From: Clostridia bacterium
GTDB taxonomy: Bacteria; Bacillota; Clostridia; Oscillospirales; Acutalibacteraceae
Length of the DNA stretch: 6,290 nt
Reading direction: 5' to 3'
NCBI GenBank assembly: GCA_900755895.1
Contig: CAAEIG010000225.1
Span: 1 to 6,290 of the forward strand
The notes under the pieces were generated by a model. It made no database searches. It had not been told where the DNA came from and saw only the letters and a program-made list of their open reading frames with translations. A program made the position numbers and the translations under genes. Shown here one piece after another: positions 1-6,033 of this stretch (position 1 is the stretch's first letter; each line of letters opens with the position of its first letter).

Positions 1-1353
1 ACCGGATCCAGCGCGCTTACTAGCTTCGTTGAGGATAATGGACATATCCCAACTCTTCTCGGAGCGCTTATAACTGGAAGGATCTGCGACGAGTATCTTT
101 CCGTCAGCTGTGCAGCCGCGCAGCACAATGAAGTGGCCGCTGGAAGTGAAGTGTCCCTTTGTCATGATGGCGACCACGAGCTTTCCATCAGCTAGGGCAT
201 CAACGATGCGCTGGGGCTCTGTTGCCGTACAGCCCTCTACACTCAATCCCCAAGCCTCAGCAGCACCGGGAATTAAAGAGTGGTACGAGCCGTTTCCACT
301 ACACCAATAGCCGTTCTCATAGGCCCATTGTGCCATGTGAGGAGGATCGACAGTTTCGGATGTCAGGCTGGATACAACGATGGACATAGCGGTAGGCCCA
401 CAGGCGTAACCGCCAATGGTGTCTGTGCCGTACAGTTCGTACTTCCAACGTTCGTCCAACTGGTTGTAGTAGACCACCTGCGTCTCACCATCTGAGAAAA
501 TGACTCCGTCATAGGAAAGTCCCAAGGCAGAGAATTCGGTTTCACTCAGGCCCTGGTAAACACCATCGCCCAACAGAACGGTGAGGTTTTGCGCATACTG
601 GCTTGCCAGTAGCTTTTGGTCGTCTGACAGGTGGAAGACCTGATCGGCAAAATAAGCCTCGCCATTGTATGAGATGGTGTAGACTCGGATGGTCTCATAA
701 GTCGGCTCGGGAGGTTCCTCGGTTGTGGTGTCAGGTGCAACCGTTTCCGTGCTTTCTGCTTCAGGCTCAGAGGGGACTTCTCTCACCTCGTCTGTATAGG
801 TGAACGAATAGAGTTTGTCCTTGTTTGCTGCAAGCAGGCTCTCCATATCATCCTTGGAAATGGAGGTCGCGTCAGTGTCTTTATAGGCACAGTACTGGGA
901 AACGATTGCATTGGCGTTAAACACCACATCGGAACCGAACGGATTATTGACTTCCTTACTGTCGCAGCCGGAAGCAGCGAAATCACTGTCGATCCGTGCC
1001 AGCACATCATTGAGTCCCTCAGAGAGGATCATGCTGATGCCGCTGTTGATATCCGCCAAGTTCTGCACCAGCACTGTATCATCGGAAATCCCGTTAGGAG
1101 TATCAGTGCCATCGCCAAACAGGGATCCGAATATCACCGAGGGCAGCATGGCAATAATCAAAACCGGAAGCAAGATGACGGCTACGATGGGAATGATCCA
1201 CTTCTTTGAGGATTTTGCGGCCTCAACGGCCGCCCCATGAGCGCCGCCAGTTGCGGCACCCTTTGCGATGCTGGCAATGGCTTTACCGGTTTTCGCAGCG
1301 CCAGCTACTGTAGATTCAGCAGATGACTGTTGCGGTCTGTTCTCTTCACTCAT
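1..1353 (-). CDS. Membrane-anchored C39-like cysteine peptidase of conjugative element (CD1108-like), 3' end cut by window
   Basis: This reading frame is open from an ATG at 1353 to the left edge, giving 451 residues with no stop, so the C-terminus lies outside. Residues 1-50 are Ala/Gly-rich and basic near the membrane. One transmembrane helix spans about 53-78, so most of the protein should be extracytoplasmic. Residues 81-290 form a helical region with an acidic Glu/Pro/Thr linker near 210-225. From about 293 a C39_2-type papain-fold peptidase begins (YYNQLDERW motif), with Cys318 in YACGPT, His407 in GHFIVLRG and Asp424 in VADPSS as the likely triad. The start is shared with the previous gene's stop (TAATG), with AGAAAGGA 9 nt upstream, implying translational coupling. 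The place in the operon and the anchor fit the CD1108-type mobile-element proteins, which I recall as carrying wall-hydrolase domains; this link is from memory. Probable role: local peptidoglycan or protein processing for the T4SS. The substrate is not determined. Confidence 0.85.
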   Translation of the reverse strand, partial: MSEENRPQQSSAESTVAGAAKTGKAIASIAKGAATGGAHGAAVEAAKSSKKWIIPIVAVILLPVLIIAMLPSVIFGSLFGDGTDTPNGISDDTVLVQNLADINSGISMILSEGLNDVLARIDSDFAASGCDSKEVNNPFGSDVVFNANAIVSQYCAYKDTDATSISKDDMESLLAANKDKLYSFTYTDEVREVPSEPEAESTETVAPDTTTEEPPEPTYETIRVYTISYNGEAYFADQVFHLSDDQKLLASQYAQNLTVLLGDGVYQGLSETEFSALGLSYDGVIFSDGETQVVYYNQLDERWKYELYGTDTIGGYACGPTAMSIVVSSLTSETVDPPHMAQWAYENGYWCSGNGSYHSLIPGAAEAWGLSVEGCTATEPQRIVDALADGKLVVAIMTKGHFTSSGHFIVLRGCTADGKILVADPSSYKRSEKSWDMSIILNEASKRAGSG

Positions 1354-2576
1354 TAGACTTTGTCCTTTCTCTTGGGTACGGGCGGCATTTGAGGAACAAT
1401 GCGCTCCTCATACCGAATCTTATCGTCGCCATCCTTATAGGGAGTCTTCTCGACAGTCGGCTGTGCATATTGCCTGTACCAGGAAGAGCCATCTATCGTC
1501 TCTACGGTATCGTAGGGGCCGGTAGGAGCCATATACTGCTCAGTGCTATACATAGCGAACTCCCGTTCAGACTGACCATCAGGAGCAACTTCGTGTCCTG
1601 TGATGCGGCCTCCGCCAATTTCCACATTGCGGAATGTGGGAGGCGAACTGGGAACACCAGCCCCCTCGCGGACAGTGCCGGGAGATGGGGCCGTGGGGGT
1701 GGCAGAAGCTGTGTGCGTAGCAGTTGTGATCACGCCGGTCGATGTGCCTCCTTCAGAAACTGGTTTTGCTCCCACAGGAGAGGAAACCACCGGGTTGGGG
1801 GCACTGGGCGCCGCCCACGGTTGAGTTTCGGGGGGGATAACACCGGCTGCTGATCCTCCATCGAGGGTGACAACATCTTCGCCGTTCATTGGGGCAGGCG
1901 CCGTGGGAATTGTGACCGGATCATCCGTTTGTATCTCACTCGCCGCAGCACTTGAGTAGCCAAGATAACTGGTCAATGCTTCCGACGCCTGTTCTCCGGT
2001 GATCGAACCGACAGAGGATATATCTCCCTTTGCAACAGCTCCGATCACACTAGTTGCGAACTTGCCCCCGCTTGCTAAGCTGGAGCCGAACATAGCACCA
2101 CCAATGATGTTGCTAAGACCAGATCCGGTGCCTGTTGCACTTGATGCTGCAGCATTACCCGCAGCTCGTTTGGTGACCCCGACAAGGCCGTTTCCGCCAC
2201 CGGTAAATGCTGCGCCGGCTGCCTGACCACCATTGTGTGCACCGTGCGAGGAGTGACGATTAGAAACCGTGCTTCCAAATGCACCTGCAGCAGTGGCGAT
2301 ACCACGGCCGGCTACCATGAGTTCTGCCAGCATGCTTCCTCCTGTCCTGCCAACATTGACTCCCAGGGAAGCCATGAAGCTATCGATCTTCTGACTCACT
2401 TTGAGAAACCCAATGGCACACAGGAACCAGATGAAGATATTGCCGGCAACTTCTTCTTGACTGGACGCTGCAATGGCACTTTCCACTTCACTCTCATCGA
2501 TGGCAAAAGCAGTTGTGGACAGAGCACAGGTGAGCAGCACGAGCACAAGGATTGTAAATATGCGTTTTCGCTTCAT
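1353..2576 (-). CDS. Secreted Gly/Ala- and Pro/Thr-rich conjugation protein (detached TrbL-tail-like)
   Basis: The protein has 407 residues. A frame extending upstream to 2654 exists, but the ATG at 2576 is preferred: GAGGAGGT lies directly upstream and the protein then begins with a clear signal peptide (KRKR, hydrophobic stretch, TTAFA|I cleavage near residue 25). A second hydrophobic segment at about 46-60 (NIFIWFLCAIGFL) may anchor it. Residues 75-205 are low-complexity Gly/Ala/Ser, 215-312 are Pro/Thr/Ser-rich, and 313-407 form a more conventional polar segment with aromatic residues (WYRQY, PYDTV) and a basic end. No catalytic motif is visible. The composition is like the long Gly/Ala-rich tails of TrbL/VirB6 proteins, and the gene directly follows a tail-less VirB6-like gene (10 nt gap), so it may be that tail as a separate exported subunit. 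This is inference. The last codon overlaps the next gene's start. Confidence 0.85.
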   Translation of the reverse strand: MKRKRIFTILVLVLLTCALSTTAFAIDESEVESAIAASSQEEVAGNIFIWFLCAIGFLKVSQKIDSFMASLGVNVGRTGGSMLAELMVAGRGIATAAGAFGSTVSNRHSSHGAHNGGQAAGAAFTGGGNGLVGVTKRAAGNAAASSATGTGSGLSNIIGGAMFGSSLASGGKFATSVIGAVAKGDISSVGSITGEQASEALTSYLGYSSAAASEIQTDDPVTIPTAPAPMNGEDVVTLDGGSAAGVIPPETQPWAAPSAPNPVVSSPVGAKPVSEGGTSTGVITTATHTASATPTAPSPGTVREGAGVPSSPPTFRNVEIGGGRITGHEVAPDGQSEREFAMYSTEQYMAPTGPYDTVETIDGSSWYRQYAQPTVEKTPYKDGDDKIRYEERIVPQMPPVPKRKDKV

Positions 2577-2586
2577 GTCTACCTCC

Positions 2587-3297
2587 TCATATGGACAGCG
2601 GATTGGCAAGGAAGTTGCCAACCATGCTCGTGAACAGGCGCAGGCACCATGCATTCATGATCAAAAGGAAAAGCTGACCACCAAGCATTCGGCACCACGC
2701 GCTGAATACATTAGATGTGCTTTCTGACGCACCTGTCGCAAACGCAATGGGCGCCGTATAGATCAGAACTCCAACAAGGATATATCGTTCCGCTGCCTCA
2801 AACAGGAGCTTGATATAGTTCCAGGCAATGATGATCACAAGGATCAAAACAATAAGGCTCACGGATCCGGAGGCGAGGCATCCGACTATCACTGTGAGCA
2901 CGCTACCGAAGTTGGAAAACTCAATGGGAGGTAGTGCTGTATCGACAACCCAGTCATATGGTGTGCCGGCGATTCCCAGGATGAGCACCGTGATCTGATC
3001 GGCAAACAGTGCCAGAAAAATGAAGAGGATAGACTTGATAGCGAGCTTGGTAGGGTCCTCCGCACTAAGGCCCACACCAAGCCCGAAGTTTTTGAAGAGC
3101 TGCCACACGAGGTTCAAAAGGATAAAGCCAACAGCAATCGCTGCAAAGACTTCGTAGAGCGTCTCAGCGGCTGGAAAGTAACGCAAGAAAGTGCTCATGT
3201 CACAACCCAGCGCTCCAAGAACGGAGCCTGTGACCAGGTCCAGCAGGTTCATGATCTGCGTGGCAATCCACTCAACAATGCTGTCTAAGATACCCAT
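2587..3297 (-). CDS. VirB6/TrbL-like polytopic membrane protein of the conjugation channel
   Basis: The protein has 236 residues and is strongly hydrophobic, with about five or six transmembrane helices (roughly 17-31, 48-68, 86-109, 132-159, 172-190, 204-222). An amphipathic N-terminus (ILDSIVEWIATQIMNLLDL) precedes them. The helix 5/6 region, with TAPIAFATGASESTSNVFSAWCRMLGGQL, matches the pattern I know from TrbL/VirB6-like proteins of clostridial conjugative elements (TrbL_2 / CD1112-like). VirB6 proteins form the inner-membrane part of the T4SS channel. The start is supported by AGGAGG 6 nt upstream of the ATG. Homologues often carry a soluble C-terminal extension; this one stops right after the last helix, and a soluble low-complexity protein follows as its own gene. 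The topology makes the family assignment fairly safe; the exact subfamily is less sure. Confidence 0.85.
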   Translation of the reverse strand: MGILDSIVEWIATQIMNLLDLVTGSVLGALGCDMSTFLRYFPAAETLYEVFAAIAVGFILLNLVWQLFKNFGLGVGLSAEDPTKLAIKSILFIFLALFADQITVLILGIAGTPYDWVVDTALPPIEFSNFGSVLTVIVGCLASGSVSLIVLILVIIIAWNYIKLLFEAAERYILVGVLIYTAPIAFATGASESTSNVFSAWCRMLGGQLFLLIMNAWCLRLFTSMVGNFLANPLSI

Positions 3298-3317
3298 GTA
3301 ACACCTCCTGCGTCAGA

Positions 3318-3434
3318 TCAGAAGCAGCCCAATTCGTCGTCGAAGCTGCTCTCAGGCAGGAAGTAAGCCGCTGTCAAGCACATGACGATACCAGCGATGA
3401 TACCGGATACCAAGCAGATGATGCTTTTTTTCAT
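3318..3434 (-). CDS. 38-residue single-pass membrane microprotein
   Basis: This small gene reads M-KKSIICLVSGIIAGIVMC-LTAAYFLPESSFDDELGCF. It has a basic N-terminus (KK), one hydrophobic helix of about 20 residues (5-25) with a GxxxG-like small-residue face, then a short acidic tail (ESSFDDE) ending Cys-Phe. An AAGGAG ribosome binding site sits 9 nt before the ATG and overlaps the stop of the VirB2-like gene, and the next gene begins 20 nt after its stop. This spacing makes it a genuine operon member and not a chance frame. Its function is not recognised. The position between VirB2-like and VirB6-like genes suggests a small T4SS membrane component, perhaps a VirB3-like or channel-assembly subunit, but no motif proves this. 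It is too short for homology to be decisive by eye. Confidence 0.75.
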   Translation of the reverse strand: MKKSIICLVSGIIAGIVMCLTAAYFLPESSFDDELGCF

Positions 3435-3448
3435 ATCTTGTTTCTCCT

Positions 3449-3838
3449 TTAAGGCGTCCAAGTGCCACCGGCGAAGAAAGGCGTCACATAGGCCATGATA
3501 AAGCCAAGGCTATTCAGGATAGCCCAAGTAATGATGATCCGCTTCAACCAAGCACGGGACTCGTCAACCGTCCGTCCGGATCTGGAGAAGTTCATCAGAA
3601 GAAGCGCAACGGCTGCCGTAACAACTGCGGCAATAGTGCTGATACTGAGGATTTGCTTATACACATCCTGCATGATCGCACTCGCCTTCGTCCAAATGGT
3701 ATCTGCGGCGAAAGCACGAGTGGAAAACATGCTCAGCATCGTAGGCATCACAAATGCTATATACAGTCCACGACCAACGCTTACATTTCTGAATCGCTCC
3801 TGCAGCTTCTTGACGACGGCAGGTTTGTTCTGATTCAT
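3449..3838 (-). CDS. VirB2/TrbC-like pilin or two-helix conjugation protein
   Basis: The protein has 129 residues. It has a basic N-terminus (1-23), a hydrophobic signal segment (about 24-39), a likely signal peptidase site after AFA (residue 44), a first membrane helix at about 62-83, a charged loop (SRSGRTVDESRAWLKR, about 85-100) and a second helix at about 100-122, ending in a short Gly/Thr/Pro tail. Long signal peptide, two helices and a basic cytoplasmic loop is the classic VirB2/TrbC prepilin topology. The first place in the transfer operon fits as well. The frame can be extended to a TTG at 3859, but that codon abuts the AAAGGAGG at 3849-3856, so the ATG at 3838 is the start. I cannot say whether the product forms a fibre or only a membrane subunit. 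Similar small mobile-element proteins are annotated only as domains of unknown function. Confidence 0.8.
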   Translation of the reverse strand: MNQNKPAVVKKLQERFRNVSVGRGLYIAFVMPTMLSMFSTRAFAADTIWTKASAIMQDVYKQILSISTIAAVVTAAVALLLMNFSRSGRTVDESRAWLKRIIITWAILNSLGFIMAYVTPFFAGGTWTP

Positions 3839-3848
3839 ACTGGGAAGT

Positions 3849-3856
3849 CCTCCTTT
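3849..3856 (-). promoter_or_regulatory. Ribosome binding site fixing the VirB2-like start
   Basis: AAAGGAGG on the minus strand lies 10 nt before the ATG at 3838. It rules out the in-frame TTG at 3859, which would place the site inside the gene. The stop codon of the 21-codon leader ORF overlaps this site by one base. Confidence 0.7.
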
Positions 3857-3870
3857 CAACTAGAGCCGAA

Positions 3871-3888
3871 AAGAAAAGCCGGGGGCTT
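3871..3888 (-). terminator. Terminator-like hairpin 2 in the leader of the transfer operon
   Basis: On the minus strand AAGCC-CCC-GGCTT forms a 5-bp stem with a 3-nt loop, followed by a T-rich run (TTCTTTT). It lies only about 33 nt upstream of the VirB2-like start, so if active it would act as an attenuator of the transfer operon rather than as the end of the preceding gene. The stem is short. Its GCCCCCGGC core can also pair with the 3' arm of hairpin 1. Confidence 0.4.
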
Positions 3889-3921
3889 GGGCAGTGCGAC
3901 CCAAACTCCTGGCTTATGCAT

Positions 3922-3949
3922 GAAAAATGCCCCCAGCAGAGCAGAGGGC
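3922..3949 (-). terminator. Terminator-like hairpin 1 upstream of the transfer operon
   Basis: On the minus strand GCCCTC (3949-3944) pairs with GGGGGC (3934-3929), including one G-T wobble, around a 9-nt loop. ATTTTTC follows. It lies about 105 bp after the stop of the ArpU-like gene, so it may simply end that transcript. It is also downstream of the candidate promoter at 3980-4008, which would make it a leader attenuator. Confidence 0.5.
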
Positions 3950-3979
3950 CGTCCATCGATGAAACTTTTCGACGCTATC

Positions 3980-4008
3980 ATCTTAACATTTATGGAATAC
4001 AGATGCAA
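3980..4008 (-). promoter_or_regulatory. Candidate promoter of the transfer operon
   Basis: Minus-strand TTGCAT (4008-4003, a poor -35 element), a 17-bp spacer, then the extended -10 TGTTAAGAT (3988-3980). Transcription would begin near 3973, giving a leader of about 135 nt before the VirB2-like ATG. The weak -35 would suit an activator-dependent promoter. It is predicted by eye only. Confidence 0.35.
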
Positions 4009-4028
4009 TTAAGCAGGACTTCAAATAC

Positions 4029-4055
4029 AGTTCGGAAATAGTTCAATTTTAGTTC
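4029..4055 (-). repeat. Three GAACT direct repeats at 11-bp period, possible operator
   Basis: On the minus strand GAACT occurs at 4055-4051, 4044-4040 and 4033-4029, each separated by six A/T-rich or mixed bases. The 11-bp period puts all copies on the same face of the helix. They begin inside the last codons of the ArpU-like gene and are centred near -80, -69 and -58 relative to the predicted start site of the transfer-operon promoter, a usual place for an activator site. No binding protein is shown; the ArpU-like product is the obvious candidate. Confidence 0.4.
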
Positions 4056-4659
4056 AGGGCAGAAATTGCTTGATGATTTCCATACAATCACGAGCCGTAT
4101 AACCCCATAAAATGCGGTCTATGGCTTTGATCGCCATATTGAGGTAACTGTGATAAGTCACCATCGACATTTGGAAACCTATTCGCTCGAGCTCTGCAAG
4201 GATTGCTTCACGGTTGGCCAGCTTCCTCTCCGAGAAGTAGGTGAGATAGAGGATCTGGTACATCAACTCCCCATGATCCGGATCCAGCCTTACCGTGTTC
4301 AGCGCATTTTTGATGATCTGGAGCATATTCTTGCTCCGTATGACCGTGCGTGCGTATCCTTCAAGCTTTGAGCCGGATAAATCAACCCCAGCAAGCTCTG
4401 CATTGACCTCCAGTGTGGAAAGCCGGGTGCCATGTTCCATCTCCATCCTGACATTCATGTCAGACTCCGAGATCTGGATCGCATAGGCCACCTTGCGGTA
4501 TTGCTTGAGCAAGTGCCTGGTGTTGTGATACTTTTCCACAGGCTTGCGTTTCATCGGCTTGTCCTCCAGATGATCTACGCCAACCTGAAGGCCAGTCTCA
4601 ATCTCCGTCTTCAACGCTTCCTTCTCAAGCGCAAAGACGGGTGTGCTGTCAGAGGTCAT
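4054..4659 (-). CDS. ArpU/RinA-like (sigma region 4-like) regulator candidate
   Basis: The protein has 201 residues, is charged and helical, and has no membrane segment or signal. Residues 1-40 are acidic and probably flexible. At 44-75 a basic helical stretch follows (KYHNTRHLLKQYRKVAYAIQ). Residues about 103-185 contain a long helix, a DPDHGELMYQILYLTYF segment, and then LANREAILAELERIGFQMSMVTYHSYLNMAIKAIDRIL. This arrangement resembles the helix-turn-helix of ArpU/RinA phage late-transcription activators and sigma-70 region 4, where an 'S-x-x-T-Y' recognition helix is followed by a helix ending in hydrophobics. The similarity is by pattern only. The ATG overlaps the previous gene's stop by 4 bp (ATGA), with AAAGGAG 8 nt upstream. 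It sits immediately before the control region of the transfer operon, which suits a regulator of transfer. An alternative is a structural accessory protein. Confidence 0.8.
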   Translation of the reverse strand: MTSDSTPVFALEKEALKTEIETGLQVGVDHLEDKPMKRKPVEKYHNTRHLLKQYRKVAYAIQISESDMNVRMEMEHGTRLSTLEVNAELAGVDLSGSKLEGYARTVIRSKNMLQIIKNALNTVRLDPDHGELMYQILYLTYFSERKLANREAILAELERIGFQMSMVTYHSYLNMAIKAIDRILWGYTARDCMEIIKQFLP

Positions 4660-5735
4660 GATTTCATCTCCTTTCCGAGTGTGGATTCTTTGGGCGGGTC
4701 ACGACTACTCTTCTCCTGTTCAGAGATCTCCCAGTCTAAAGAACTGTAGAAGACTAATGGAATCTGCCGAGCAAAAAAAGAGGAGCGAACCACCAGAAAC
4801 ACCTGTATTTTCAAGGACTTTCTGGCTTTACCTATTGTTTTCTCTGGCGGGACGCGAGACTCGACGCTGATATCGAGTTTGCTGTCGTCTGCTTCCACCA
4901 CATCAATCGCCTTAGCAATACCAATGATCTCGCCAATCCTGCTTAGTTCAAGTTCCTCACAGCCTTCACCGTAGATCATCTCACGATAGCGGCACATTGA
5001 AATGACAGAGCCGCGTGAGCTGGAAAAACTCACACGGCTGATAATTCCATATTCGCCGGCCTTCAACATGAAGCGTCCGACTCGGGACTTTGACCAGCCC
5101 CAACGACGAGCAAGGTAAGTATATGAGAGCAGCGGCATACCTCGCATATTGGAGTAATAGACAACCGGCATATACTCAGATCCTCGCACTTTGGGGTCAT
5201 TCAGGATTGTGTGGAGCCACATATCCATGATGGCGTCCAATTCACTGAATACAATTCCGACTTCCTTTCGTGCAGTCTTCAGAAGCAGTCTGCCGACAGG
5301 CAGCGGGAAGAAAAAGAATCCCGACCCTTTATAGCTGTAATAGTTATACTGTAGGTGTGTGCAGTGCTCTTTCCAATCGGCAATCGTGAAGCGGAGGATT
5401 TCCTTTTCCTCATCCAAGATCTCAAAGGTAAGGAATCCATGATTCTGGAAGTACTCCATCAGCTCAAGCGCCTGAGTCTTGGAATGGACACGCAGAATCC
5501 TGGGTAATGATCCAAGCTTGCAGATCCACTGACCCGGTGCCTCCATATATCGGTCGCCATTGATCACGCGTTCATTGGATCGAAAATTAGCGTAGCTGAA
5601 GAGCGCCATGAGACTGAATAGATGGACAGTTCCTTCGTTCCGGAAATCCTTGTGATCATTGAAGTGTCGGAACCACGGCTTATAAACTCTTACCTTCGGA
5701 AAGCACACCAACTGTTGTTTTTGTGTGCAGCTCAT
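4656..5735 (-). CDS. Tandem winged-helix DNA-binding protein, candidate replication initiator or regulator
   Basis: The protein has 359 residues. An in-frame GTG at 5744 overlaps the ribosome binding site, so the ATG at 5735, 8 nt after AAGGAGG, is the start. Residues about 68-106 (PGQWICKLGSLPRILRVHS then ALELMEYFQNHGFLTFEI) look like a first winged helix. Residues about 200-248 form a second, with the clear pattern LARRWGWSKSRVGRFMLKAGEYGIIS, of the kind seen in phage replisome organisers, DnaD-like proteins and plasmid initiators. Between them lies a basic/aromatic stretch (NYYSYKGSGFFFFPLPVGRLLL). Residues 255-359 are acidic, then basic, with an unusual hydrophobic patch at about 308-333. 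Two winged helices recall the WH1/WH2 layout of Rep initiators, but no RepA_N or Rep_3 signature is recognised, so a transcription regulator is equally possible. It is the first gene after a long intergenic region and is translationally coupled to the ArpU-like gene. Confidence 0.8.
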   Translation of the reverse strand: MSCTQKQQLVCFPKVRVYKPWFRHFNDHKDFRNEGTVHLFSLMALFSYANFRSNERVINGDRYMEAPGQWICKLGSLPRILRVHSKTQALELMEYFQNHGFLTFEILDEEKEILRFTIADWKEHCTHLQYNYYSYKGSGFFFFPLPVGRLLLKTARKEVGIVFSELDAIMDMWLHTILNDPKVRGSEYMPVVYYSNMRGMPLLSYTYLARRWGWSKSRVGRFMLKAGEYGIISRVSFSSSRGSVISMCRYREMIYGEGCEELELSRIGEIIGIAKAIDVVEADDSKLDISVESRVPPEKTIGKARKSLKIQVFLVVRSSFFARQIPLVFYSSLDWEISEQEKSSRDPPKESTLGKEMKS

Positions 5736-5743
5736 CTCATACA

Positions 5744-5750
5744 CCTCCTT
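5744..5750 (-). promoter_or_regulatory. Ribosome binding site of the winged-helix gene
   Basis: AAGGAGG is followed by 8 nt and the in-frame ATG at 5735. A closer ATG (5740) is out of frame and the upstream GTG (5744) overlaps the site, so this motif decides the start. Confidence 0.75.
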
Positions 5751-5782
5751 CCTGACAGAGTTGTAAATAGAGTCGATTCCAA

Positions 5783-5801
5783 GTCCCCTGGTCAGGGGGA
5801 C
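5783..5801. repeat. Imperfect palindrome upstream of the winged-helix gene
   Basis: On the plus strand GTCCCCTG-GT-CAGGGGGAC is a near-perfect inverted repeat with one extra G in the right arm. It lies about 48 bp before the ATG at 5735. There is no T-run after it on the minus strand, so it is not a terminator. It could be an operator for autoregulation or a hairpin in the 5' untranslated region. Confidence 0.4.
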
Positions 5802-5868
5802 ACAGGCATTTCAGCCTCGGCCCATGCTTGTGGGTGCGTCGTCCCTCGGTTTGAGACCTAGCCGGACG

Positions 5869-5897
5869 AGTGTACCATTATTTTCCCGTGCTGTCGT
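5869..5897 (-). promoter_or_regulatory. Weak candidate promoter of the winged-helix/ArpU-like operon
   Basis: Minus-strand ACGACA (5897-5892, 4 of 6 to the consensus), a 17-bp spacer and extended -10 TGGTACACT (5877-5869). The start would be near 5863, with a leader of about 130 nt that includes the palindrome at 5783-5801. No better candidate is visible in the region. Confidence 0.25.
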
Positions 5898-6033
5898 CGC
5901 AATGGAGCTTGACCAGGCCCCTTTCACTTGCTCATAGTGGCTCGAACACGGTGATGTCTTGGAATCGTATTCGGTTTTCAAGGTACAGTGCTGTGGTAAC
6001 AGGTTGAGAGTCTGCGGTCGGCAAGTCATAAAA

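Noticed and set aside
911..1240. Plus-strand 109-residue Ser/Thr-rich frame
   Set aside because: It is the antisense shadow of the long minus-strand peptidase gene, which is open across the whole region and carries a consistent membrane helix and active-site motifs.
1323..1853. Plus-strand 176-residue frame
   Set aside because: It lies antisense to the secreted Gly/Pro-rich protein and the start of the C39-like gene, both of which have good starts and domains. It has no start signal of its own.
2577..2654. Upstream extension of the secreted Gly-rich protein by 26 residues
   Set aside because: It would hide the signal peptide and run through the ribosome binding site GAGGAGGT and the end of the VirB6-like gene. 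The ATG at 2576 explains all of these better.
3951..3968. CATCGATG palindrome near 3954-3961
   Set aside because: Only 8 bp and not extended on either side. Such sites are common by chance.
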